A stretch of DNA of 12,412 nt, taken from DATKMP01 sp963790045 (GTDB lineage: Bacteria > Bacteroidota > Ignavibacteria > UBA10030). The position numbers and the translations under genes are program-made. Shown here piece by piece: positions 1 through 6,316 of the stretch. Positions within the stretch are counted from its first letter, which is position 1; each line of letters starts with the position of its first letter. Where the stretch lies: NCBI GenBank assembly GCA_963790045.1, contig CAWBMS010000020.1, positions 1-12,412 on the forward strand. Direction: 5' to 3'. The notes under the pieces are model-generated. The model was not told the DNA's origin, did no database searches, and saw nothing but the letters and a program-made list of their open reading frames with translations.

Positions 1-153
1 GATTTCTATAGGTTTAGAATTGCTCTCACTGAAGAAAAGAGCAAATGGGTGAATCGACTCCTGCGCGACCGTTTGTTCGGTGCTCTGGGTATGTCCGGTG
101 ATCGACATGAAACATACGCGGCAACGAAGAAGATCATCATCGCAATGAGATAA
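1..153 (+). CDS. C-terminal end of an unidentified protein (partial, 5' end outside window)
   Basis: The first reading frame is open from base 1 to a TAA at 151-153, giving 50 residues. They are basic and probably helical, with the segment EEKSKWVNRLLRDRLFGALG followed by a Lys-rich hydrophobic tail (KKIIIAMR). I do not recognise the family. The frame is short, so it could be chance. In favour of a real gene end, the frame has a normal amino-acid composition, and the minus-strand ABC permease gene ends 143 bp further on, which would make the two genes convergent. No terminator hairpin is evident in 154-295, and I see nothing else there. Confidence 0.35.
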   Translation, partial: DFYRFRIALTEEKSKWVNRLLRDRLFGALGMSGDRHETYAATKKIIIAMR

Positions 154-295
154 TTGTGGCAAGTCGCCTTCGAGAAATCGACAAAGAGGATACGTAGAGT
201 GTCATGTACGTGCTATAGAGTGATTAAAAATTTGTAGATGATGTTTAAGATGGGCGATTCAAAACAGTTGTTAAACGCAATATTATCCACCTAAG

Positions 296-1496
296 TTAAT
301 AATATGCCCAAAAATTCCTAAAAAATCGATTTAAATCTTTTCGAATTATTGTTTTCATACGCCAATGAGAAGCAATGAATTCAATAAGGACTAAAATAAA
401 TAAATGGAGTAATTCTTTTGTGACGTCGCCCCAAGTGGCTCCCATCTGTGCGATGCGCGTGTAGCCTGCAAGAAAGGGAGTGATGGGATAAGATTGTGCA
501 AGGATCTGCAACGGCAACGGCATCGCCTGCATTGGCCAGCTATAGCCGCTGGACAGAAAAATTGGATATGAAGTGAATGCGAGATTTCCAGCGCAATTAT
601 CTTTTCTTTTAAAGAACGATGCGATAAAAACACCAAGATACATTACAGCAAGAAGAAAAAGAATAGTCAATGCCGTAAGTGCAAATGGATTTCCACGAAA
701 TGGAATTTTGAAAATGGAAAAATCCACGGCAAAGAAGAAAATGAATACGCAGCAAAGAGAATAAAATAAAATGTGCTTTTGCCGTTCATCAGTCCCCATA
801 TACTCTTATTCGAGAGGATAAATAACGTTCCAAGGGTTTTGGTTTCGCGCTCTTTTGCAAATGTTTCTGCAATCGACATGAGCAATGTCTGCTGGAGGAT
901 AAGAGCAAGGAGGGCCGGAATGAGAAAATCACCATACGTTTCTGTGGTGTTAAACATCGGTTTGATTTCAAGGGACATCCAATGGCTCCCTTCAATTCCT
1001 TCGCCTGCTCAAAACTACGTCCCTGCATCTGAAAGTAACAGACACGATGTCGACGGCAACAGTCTGCGCTCCCTCATTGACACCTTTATTGATGTCGTTT
1101 GAAACAAGAAAGCGTGTCGTTTAAGTACGATTTTATATCCACACCTTTGCCGGATTTCAGTGATTCTTCGAACTTCGGGGGGAAAATAAAATGACACCCT
1201 GTGCATCGAATTTCTCAAGCCGTTCTTCGGCATTTCCAAGATCAGGCAATTCTTCAGAGATATGAATATACTGATGTGCGTCTATTTGGCGTATGAGAGA
1301 TTGGAGTATCCGATTGATCCAGATCTACGACCACAACCGGAACATCGTGTTCACCTTTTTGCCAATAGAGTGAACCATAAAAGAAAGCGTAAAACATCGA
1401 CATCACAAGAGCAATGATAAGGATGTCTGTATCGTGAATTGCATAGTTTACTTCACGCATGACGACTGCCCATAATCCTTGCAGCTCCATTTTCAT
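296..1496 (-). pseudogene. ABC-2 type transporter permease, second subunit, broken by several frameshifts
   Basis: This is the second membrane subunit of the efflux operon. Its ATG (1496-1494) overlaps the stop of the upstream permease (ATGA), so the two were translationally coupled. The N-terminal piece (1496 to about 1305) has the first membrane helix (ILIIALVMSMFYAFFYGSLY) and the VVVDLDQSDT start of the periplasmic domain. The homology then continues in other frames: KFEESLKSGKGVDIKSYLND near 1100-1180, MQGRSFEQAKELKG near 1000, and FNTTETYGDFLIPALLALIL near 900-960. After about 740 it runs in the frame of 296-799, with the family-typical FTSYPIFLSSGYSWPMQAMP. The summed length, about 400 codons, matches the neighbouring 405-residue permease, so nothing large is missing. 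I count at least six frame changes, plus a compensating pair near 585-615 where KEKIIALEI lies in another frame. It is either a recent pseudogene or a sequencing artefact. Confidence 0.75.
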
Positions 1497-2710
1497 GACA
1501 CGACGCTCCTTTCTTCTGCGGCTGCAAGCTTTGAAATTTTTCCGGCATGATATCTCAGGGCAAAAAGCGTTAGCGCAACCGAGATAACAATAAAAACGGA
1601 AAGCTGTTCAAATTCCGGTAGAATATCAGCCACGGGAGCTCCTAGTTGGGATAGTTTCAAAAATCCCAAAAGGAAATGTGTATACGGTAATATTTGAGCA
1701 AAGATTTGATGAAAGGAAGGCATTGCCCATAGGGGGAATACAAATCCGCTGAAGATAAAAGCTGGAACATTAAGAAAGAGCACAACTTCCGTAGCAAATT
1801 GTTGGTCATGAAAAACTGCAGAGATCATCAATCCGAAAAAGAATGATGCAATAACAAAATACATAAACAGAAGTGCAGTTGCTAAAGTTGAACCTACAAT
1901 CTGCATGCCAAAGAGAGGATAAATAATTCCAAGAATTCCTAAAACAGTTGCACAATGAATGGCTAAATGCGGCAGGGATTTTCCAATGAAGACTGCCAAC
2001 ACGCTTCCATCAGCATTTGTGAGAAGTTCAAGAAATGTATGATGTGTGAACTCAGAACTGAAAAGCAGTGCAGCCGCCACCATAATGATCATTTGTAGCA
2101 TAACAGGAATAAGCCCGGAAACAAGAAAGTTCAAATAGTTATAATTTGGATTATAGAGCGACTGTGTTTCGATGCGGATTGGGTTGATAATGTTCATTGC
2201 TTGTTCGGCTTGCAATCCGTTTGAACGGAATTTTTTTAATAGAATCCCGCCGGAAATTGTTTTAATAAGAGCAGAACCATCTTTGAGTGTTGTGTTGGCA
2301 ATAATGAGGTTCGTCGAATTATTGAAAATAACGACGGTGGCTGGTTTGCCTCGTTTGATGTCGCGCTCAAGACCTTTTGGCAGATAGAAGGCAACTTGGA
2401 TTTTTCCGCGTTGGAAATTTTCTTTAATCTCATCCACAGAATGTGCATACTCAACGATCTGAAATGCACTTGTTGATTCAACTGCACGGACGATCAATCT
2501 CGAAATTTCGCTGTTATCCGCATCAAAAATGGCGACAGAAATATTCCGAAGCACGCCGTCCGAATAGATATATCCAAAAAAGAAAAAAAGGAAAATTGGC
2601 AAAATAATGGAGAGCAAATATAATGTTTTGCGCTCACCAATGCGCTGCCATTCCCGCTTCATCACTCGTACAATTGCATTATTCTGTGTTATCATAAAAC
2701 GACCAATCAA
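1493..2710 (-). CDS. ABC-2 type transporter permease, first subunit (YhhJ/YbhR-like)
   Basis: This is an inner-membrane subunit of an export system of the YbhS/YbhR and YhhJ kind (ABC2_membrane_3 topology), about 405 residues. Visible layout: a cytoplasmic start with KREWQRIGERKT, TM1 at about 30-48, a periplasmic domain at about 50-195 (FDADNSEISRLIVRAVEST is the usual first strand and helix), then five helices at about 197-217, 248-268, 273-298, 308-330 and 368-386. The family motif FIFSGFVFPLWAMPSFHQIFAQILPYTHFLLGF (one run, split here for reading: FIFSGFVFPLWAMP, then SFHQIFAQILPYTHF) lies at about 318-347. The start is uncertain: the longest frame begins with TTG at 2710, 44 bp after hlyD, behind a weak purine stretch (AGAGAGA). 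ATG at 2695 is the alternative but has no Shine-Dalgarno. The stop overlaps the next permease by 4 bp. The frame is intact, unlike its partner. Confidence 0.9.
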   Translation of the reverse strand: MIGRFMITQNNAIVRVMKREWQRIGERKTLYLLSIILPIFLFFFFGYIYSDGVLRNISVAIFDADNSEISRLIVRAVESTSAFQIVEYAHSVDEIKENFQRGKIQVAFYLPKGLERDIKRGKPATVVIFNNSTNLIIANTTLKDGSALIKTISGGILLKKFRSNGLQAEQAMNIINPIRIETQSLYNPNYNYLNFLVSGLIPVMLQMIIMVAAALLFSSEFTHHTFLELLTNADGSVLAVFIGKSLPHLAIHCATVLGILGIIYPLFGMQIVGSTLATALLFMYFVIASFFFGLMISAVFHDQQFATEVVLFLNVPAFIFSGFVFPLWAMPSFHQIFAQILPYTHFLLGFLKLSQLGAPVADILPEFEQLSVFIVISVALTLFALRYHAGKISKLAAAEERSVVS

Positions 2711-2754
2711 TTCGTACTCATCTCTCTATTTATTATCAACTTGAAGTACGTTTT

Positions 2755-3744
2755 TCACAATGTGATATTTACCGTCATACCTGCACGCAGGTTGGGAATT
2801 GGTGTCGTGCTGCGAAGATGAATTTCAAAAGTCTTTACATCAAAATCCCCTTTTTGATTTGTCGGTTTCCAAGTGGCAAAATCAGCCATTGGTGCGATAT
2901 AATAGACTACAAACTCGTGCTCAGTTTGTTCTATCGCGCGGACCTGTCCTTTGAACTTTGCACCCATGGTAATTGACTTCATCTGGTCTTCTTTTATCTG
3001 CAGTATCACCCACACATCACCGGGCTTCGTAATAGTGAATACTGGATAACCGCCTGCAACTATCTCGCCTTCATCAATAATTTTCTTGCTTATTTCACCA
3101 TCAATGGGACTGACGAGCCGTAATTCTTTCTGATATGCGAGTGCTTCTTTGTACGCGTTCTCTGCCTGATGAAAAAGAGCAATGGCTCCGGCTATTTCTT
3201 CTGAGCGTGCGCCTTTCATCACCATATCATATTTCGCGCGTGCTGCATCCATTTGTTCTTTTGCCGCTTGATATTGGAACTCCACCTGATCACGTTCCTG
3301 CGTAGAAATTAAACTATCATGATACACACGCTCAACGCGTGTCCACGTTTTAGAAGCGAGTTCGTATTGTGCTTTTGCCTGTTGATATTGATTTTGAACA
3401 GCTTCTTTTTCTTCTATTCGTGCGCCATGGAGTGCCATCTCCATTTTCTGGCGCGCACCTTCCATGGCAGAAAATGCTTGCCCGACTTTCGCATCCATTT
3501 CTTTGCTTTCAAGCGTTGCCAACACCTGCCCGCGGATTACGCTATCGCCTTCGTGCGCAAAAATGCTGTCAACCCGTCCGGGGATTTTTGAAGCAACATC
3601 AATTTGTGTAGTTTCGACAATGCCGGTCATTACCGGACGATCCGGGAAAATGGCTTTTGCGAGCAATACAATAATTGCAATGAAAGCGATAATCGCCGGA
3701 ATAGTTAGAATAATTTTTGTTCGAGTCTTACTATTGATTTTCAT
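2755..3744 (-). CDS. HlyD/YbhG-family periplasmic adaptor (membrane fusion protein)
   Basis: This adaptor connects the inner-membrane permeases to the TolC-type outer-membrane factor. The 329 residues show an N-terminal membrane anchor (about 10-32, rich in Ile/Val/Ala), then the first lipoyl half (ASKIPGRVDSIFAHEGDSV, about 51-69). An alpha-hairpin coiled coil spans about 85-205. Both arms begin with a similar turn, HGARIEEKEAV and KGARSEEIAGA, as in YbhG-type adaptors. The second lipoyl half contains LVSPIDGEISKKIIDEGEIV, and a beta-barrel domain runs to the C-terminus (LRAGMTVNITL). The start has a good Shine-Dalgarno (AGGAG) just upstream of ATG 3744. It overlaps the 3' end of tolC by 14 bp and lies 44 bp before the first permease, so it is one transcription unit. 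The frame is intact. Confidence 0.93.
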   Translation of the reverse strand: MKINSKTRTKIILTIPAIIAFIAIIVLLAKAIFPDRPVMTGIVETTQIDVASKIPGRVDSIFAHEGDSVIRGQVLATLESKEMDAKVGQAFSAMEGARQKMEMALHGARIEEKEAVQNQYQQAKAQYELASKTWTRVERVYHDSLISTQERDQVEFQYQAAKEQMDAARAKYDMVMKGARSEEIAGAIALFHQAENAYKEALAYQKELRLVSPIDGEISKKIIDEGEIVAGGYPVFTITKPGDVWVILQIKEDQMKSITMGAKFKGQVRAIEQTEHEFVVYYIAPMADFATWKPTNQKGDFDVKTFEIHLRSTTPIPNLRAGMTVNITL

Positions 3745-5224
3745 TGTATTTCTCCTTTGAATTCCAAATTTCTAGAACTTTTTCTGGACAGCCGGTAGAG
3801 GTGCATAATTCCATCATCGAACGATAATAATCGAAGAGTGAATTCTTACTTTCTATTTCATCTTTCTCTAAAATCAAATGCGCGTCGATGACGTCTAATG
3901 AGGTTCCGAGCCCGGTCTGGAAGCGTTTATCCATCAGCCGTAAATTTTCAGCCGCAAGCGAACGATTGGTCTGCAGTTTGAAGTAGCGATTGCGTGAATT
4001 TGTCATGTCAGCATAGTTTTTATTCACTAACAGATCGATTTTATTTTGTGCGTCCAATTCGATAAATTCTGCCTCGCGTTCTAAATATGAGGCACTTTCC
4101 AATCGAGAGGTACTTTTTAAACCCGTTAAACAAATTCATACTAAATTGAACTCCGATGATCCAGTGCGGTTCCAGCCCAACCATTAAGTCTTGCGGGAAA
4201 ATCTCATATTTTCCAAAAGCAACAATTTGCGGCAAAAATTCTGCGCGTTCGGCGTTAAACTTTTGTGCTGCAGCAACTTTTTTCTGTTTAATGATCTGAA
4301 GGATAGGGTTGCTTTGTTTTGCTTGTAAAAGAAAAACATTCAGCGAATCTGGAATATCGATAAATGTAAGCGAATCCGTTACTTCAACTGGTTCGAGTTC
4401 TGGCAATCCAAGTGTGTTCTTTAATGCGATGAGAGCGAGTATGCGTTTGTTGTGATCGTCAAACAAATTGCGCTCGGCTTCAGCAACTGCAACTTCAGCG
4501 CGCAGTTCTTGATGCGTGGCAATCAATCCGGCTTCTAACAAGCGCTTTGCATCGGCTTGATGTTTTTGCATGCCCGCTAACACATTTTCGCGCGTTTTCA
4601 CAACATCGTTTAACAATACAACCGCGAGGTAACTAGAAATTGTTTCTTGCGTGACTTCATCTTTCGTTTTCTTTAATTCAATTTCGGCGGATTGTAATTC
4701 TGATGAGGCAAAGCTTTTTGCAGCAAGAAGCTTTCCGCCAAGAAAAATAGGTTGAACGCCAAGGAAGTAACCTTCTCTGAAGTCTTGTTTTTTCAGCACT
4801 TCCGAAAACGATGGCAGCGCCGCATTATAACCAGATTGTGATGCTTGATATACGGCTTGCTGTGCGGCAGCCGATAACGGTATTCCGGTAGTCATCACAT
4901 TTTTGAGGTTTGCAAATGAAACTTGATTGTTCGATTCAATTTGAATCAATGCTGCCCGAATTCCATTTAAATCCATTTCCAGCGGTGCATTCATGTGGTT
5001 GTAACCGCCGTTAAAGGAGATAGAAGGAAGGAAGTTGCCCATGCTTCAAAATTATTGTAGCGTTTTTGTTTTAGCCGCTCTTCATATTGATGAATGCGCT
5101 CATTGTTTTTGAGTGCTGTCTCTACAGCGTCGTGCAAAGTCAGACGTTGCGCGAGCAAGCCGGGGCTGAGAAACATCAACGCCAGCATTGTGACGAGCAG
5201 GAAATGTTTGTGTTTATGGGCCAT
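3731..5224 (-). pseudogene. TolC-family outer membrane efflux protein, split by two frameshifts
   Basis: This is the outer-membrane channel of the tripartite exporter, about 498 codons in total, a normal length for the family. The first piece starts at ATG 5224 with a signal peptide (HFLLVTMLALMFLSPGLLA, cleavage probably before QRLTLHDAVETALKNN, the usual first TolC helix). Near 5040 the frame changes. The middle piece (5042 to about 4105) contains GNFLPSISFNGGYNHMN, the long helices and IGVQFSMNLFNG. Near 4105-4111 a second break occurs, and removing one C restores FNGFKKY-SRLESASYLEREAEF. The last piece ends at 3731 and includes the family motif TGLGTSLDVIDAHLILEKDE. An ATG at 5042 could start a product without a signal peptide, but that would not be functional. 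No internal nonsense codon is needed to explain the breaks, so indel sequencing errors are likely. If they are errors, this is an ordinary intact tolC-like gene. Confidence 0.85.
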
Positions 5225-5237
5225 AGTGTGCTCTTTC

Positions 5238-5258
5238 TGAATGATGAATCAACATTCA
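5238..5258. promoter_or_regulatory. Probable TetR operator upstream of the tolC-hlyD-permease operon
   Basis: This is an inverted repeat with arms TGAATG (5238-5243) and CATTCA (5253-5258), spaced by 9 bp. It contains a nested palindrome, ATGAAT-CAAC-ATTCAT, at 5244-5259. It lies 14 bp upstream of the tolC ATG (5224) and just downstream of an AT-rich stretch with a TATTAT hexamer (5271-5266, minus strand) that may be the -10. It matches the site in front of tetR (5908-5928) at 18 of 21 positions. The position near the expected transcription start fits repression by the adjacent TetR protein. Binding itself is inferred. Confidence 0.7.
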
Positions 5259-5307
5259 TTAATAAATAATAAGAATCCTTCAGATAAAATTATTGTTGTC
5301 AATTTCG

Positions 5308-5892
5308 TTACAGGAGTCCGTGTTTGATGAAGTATTTTACGTTCTGCCGCAGACGGTGCAGCGTGAGCGTCTGTGATTGCTCTGACCACTGCCGAAGAAC
5401 ACTGCGTAAACCACCGGTAATAAAATGCCGGAACAATTTAATATCGATGTCTGCGTTGAATATTTTTTTGCGCACACCTTCTCGAATAATTTCTTCTGCA
5501 AGATCGAGGAAATCGTCGTACTGTTTGGCAACGTTCCCGCGTTTGTCTTTGATGAGATGATGTTGTTCATTGACGAAAACAGAGGCGAGTGCGGGGTTAG
5601 CAATGAAGAGATCGAATAGTTTATCGATTACAAGATCGAGTTTTTGCGAAGGGTCAATGTCTGAACGTTTTACGATGATCCGCAAGCCATCGGTCAATTC
5701 AGTCCACAATCGATCGAAGATTTTAAGTAAAATACCTTCTTTATTTTCGAAGTAGAGATAGACACTGCCCGTAGCGACGCCGGCATGGTCCGCTATGGAT
5801 GATATTTTGGAACTGTGATACCCATGGTGGGCGAACACCTTCACTGCGGCGTTGAGGATTGCTTGTTCTTTATTTCCTTCTCGTTTTCGCAT
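5308..5892 (-). CDS. TetR/AcrR-family transcriptional regulator of the efflux operon
   Basis: This is a one-component repressor of 194 residues, the typical size. The N-terminal helix-turn-helix is clear: AILNAAVKVFAHHGYHSSKI, then SSIADHAGVATGSVYLYFENK (about residues 11-51), with the diagnostic recognition-helix segment GVATGSVYLYF. The C-terminal ligand and dimer domain, about 60-194, is helical and of no obvious ligand class. It resembles FadR/YsiA-type TetR proteins in general appearance only. ATG 5892 is preceded by a weak AAGG. The gene is followed after 83 bp by tolC on the same strand. Its promoter has a 21-bp operator directly next to the -10, and a near copy precedes tolC. It therefore probably represses both itself and the exporter, with release by an exported or related compound that cannot be read from the sequence. 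Confidence 0.92.
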   Translation of the reverse strand: MRKREGNKEQAILNAAVKVFAHHGYHSSKISSIADHAGVATGSVYLYFENKEGILLKIFDRLWTELTDGLRIIVKRSDIDPSQKLDLVIDKLFDLFIANPALASVFVNEQHHLIKDKRGNVAKQYDDFLDLAEEIIREGVRKKIFNADIDIKLFRHFITGGLRSVLRQWSEQSQTLTLHRLRQNVKYFIKHGLL

Positions 5893-5907
5893 GCTTTCTT
5901 GCCTTTA

Positions 5908-5928
5908 TGAATAATGAATCACTATTCA
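5908..5928. promoter_or_regulatory. Probable TetR operator at the tetR promoter (autoregulation)
   Basis: This is an inverted repeat with arms TGAATA (5908-5913) and TATTCA (5923-5928) and a 9-bp spacer containing a further TGAAT. It abuts the -10 hexamer of the tetR promoter (5934-5929, minus strand) and covers the expected start of transcription, so a bound dimer would block initiation. The matching site before tolC (5238-5258) differs at three of 21 positions. Two of those are the symmetric arm positions 6 and 16, which change together from A/T to G/C, so the dyad is kept. A further TGAAT lies at 5936-5940, inside the promoter spacer. Confidence 0.75.
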
Positions 5929-5957
5929 ATAATAATGAATAATTTTCCACTTGTCAA
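5929..5957 (-). promoter_or_regulatory. sigma70-type promoter of tetR
   Basis: On the minus strand, a perfect -35 TTGACA (5957-5952) is followed by exactly 17 bases and the -10 TATTAT (5934-5929). The expected transcription start is around 5922, about 30 bases before the tetR ATG at 5892, and falls inside the operator at 5908-5928. The near-consensus hexamers are of the general bacterial sigma70 type rather than the TAnnTTTG type of Bacteroidia. Confidence 0.75.
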
Positions 5958-6043
5958 GATATAATATCGAATTAATTTTTTTTATTTTCCCCGCTCTCAC
6001 CTTCATATGCATCATGTAACGAAAGTATTTTTTATATGTATTC

Positions 6044-6072
6044 TTGACTTTTTTTGAAAGTTTTCTTATTCT
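6044..6072 (+). promoter_or_regulatory. sigma70-type promoter of the trp leader and trpB2
   Basis: The -35 TTGACT (6044-6049), a 17-base spacer and the -10 TATTCT (6067-6072) form a good promoter. The expected start is about A6079, only some three bases before the ATG of the tryptophan leader peptide at 6082. The leader peptide would then be translated from an almost leaderless mRNA, which agrees with the absence of a Shine-Dalgarno sequence before that ATG. Confidence 0.7.
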
Positions 6073-6081
6073 ATTTTCAGA

Positions 6082-6162
6082 ATGAGTGATGAAATACAAT
6101 ATCATAGTCAGCAGCAGGCTTGGTGGTGGCGCTGGATACAGTCCGCGCTTCCTCTGAGGTAG
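6082..6162 (+). CDS. trpL: trp operon-type leader peptide (attenuator peptide) of trpB2
   Basis: This is a 26-codon open frame from ATG 6082 to TAG 6160-6162. It reads MSDEIQYHSQQQA, then WWWRW (codons TGG TGG TGG CGC TGG at 6121-6135), then IQSALPLR. Four Trp codons among five is the hallmark of a ribosome-stalling tryptophan sensor. It lies directly after a promoter and before a terminator, upstream of a tryptophan synthase-type gene. The peptide itself needs no function: stalling of its ribosome at the Trp codons when charged tRNA-Trp is scarce selects the antiterminator. The stop codon lies eight bases past the end of segment 2, so a ribosome finishing translation would cover that segment and allow termination. 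No clear Shine-Dalgarno is present. The gene is too short for ordinary gene callers. Confidence 0.9.
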   Translation: MSDEIQYHSQQQAWWWRWIQSALPLR

Positions 6163-6217
6163 CTCATTTATATCGATTACCCAGCAAAGGTGGAAACGCG
6201 GACGAGTGCGTTCCCAC
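6125..6217 (+). promoter_or_regulatory. Tryptophan transcription attenuator (segments 1-4) controlling trpB2
   Basis: Four segments with exclusive pairings can be read. In 1:2, GGTGGCGC (6125-6132, inside the Trp codons) pairs with GCGCTTCC (6145-6152), with one mismatch and one G-U. The stem is extended by GGA (6134-6136) with TCC (6142-6144) around a TACAG loop. In 2:3, the antiterminator, GTCCGCGCTTCC (6141-6152) pairs with GGAAACGCGGAC (6192-6203) at 11 of 12 positions. In 3:4, the terminator, 6190-6199 pairs with 6208-6217. Segment 2 cannot be in 1:2 and 2:3 at once, nor segment 3 in 2:3 and 3:4. The expected logic is that stalling at Trp codons hides segment 1, 2:3 forms and trpB2 is transcribed, while Trp sufficiency leads to termination. 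The pairing is seen; the mechanism is by analogy with enterobacterial trp attenuation. Confidence 0.88.
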
Positions 6218-6223
6218 TTTTTT
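6190..6223 (+). terminator. Intrinsic terminator (3:4 hairpin) of the trp attenuator
   Basis: The stem is GTGGAAACGC (6190-6199) with GCGTTCCCAC (6208-6217), 9 of 10 pairs with a single A-C mismatch. The loop has 8 bases (GGACGAGT), and TTTTTT (6218-6223) follows directly. This is a textbook rho-independent terminator, placed 94 bases before the trpB2 ATG and overlapping the antiterminator strand (6192-6203). Confidence 0.88.
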
Positions 6224-6306
6224 CGTTTCTTGCCGAATCGATCTGTCGTGGGAACCTCTGTTCACAATTTTGAATCAAACAAACAACATCAACAATCAAA
6301 TAACTT

Positions 6307-6311
6307 GGAGG
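6307..6311 (+). promoter_or_regulatory. Shine-Dalgarno fixing the trpB2 start at 6317
   Basis: GGAGG at 6307-6311 sits five bases before ATG 6317. It decides the start: the frame is open further upstream to an ATG at 6206, but that codon lies inside the terminator hairpin and has no ribosome-binding site. TrpB2 homology also begins only at MPRKYMLEESEIP. Confidence 0.88.
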
Positions 6312-6316
6312 TCGTT

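Noticed and set aside
3319..3760. Plus-strand open frames opposite hlyD
   Set aside because: They are antisense shadows of a well-supported adaptor gene, without domains or start signals.
5297..5302. TTGACA just after tetR as the -35 of the tolC promoter
   Set aside because: No acceptable -10 lies 15-19 bases downstream. The nearest TATTAT is 25 bases away, so I do not call a promoter there.
5324..5619. Open frames within tetR on both strands
   Set aside because: They are explained by the codon structure of the intact TetR gene and have no recognisable domain.
5957..6043. A CRISPR array, tRNA, rRNA or insertion sequence anywhere in the window
   Set aside because: I found no regularly spaced repeats, no cloverleaf, no rRNA-like sequence and no transposase-like protein on either strand.
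6206..6316. An upstream ATG at 6206 that would lengthen trpB2 by 37 residues
   Set aside because: It lies inside the attenuator terminator hairpin and has no ribosome-binding site. The added residues have no family counterpart, and GGAGG fixes the start at 6317.
6082..6316. T-box or riboswitch as the regulator of trpB2
   Set aside because: There is no T-box consensus or specifier stem. The tandem Trp codons plus the exclusive hairpins explain the leader fully.
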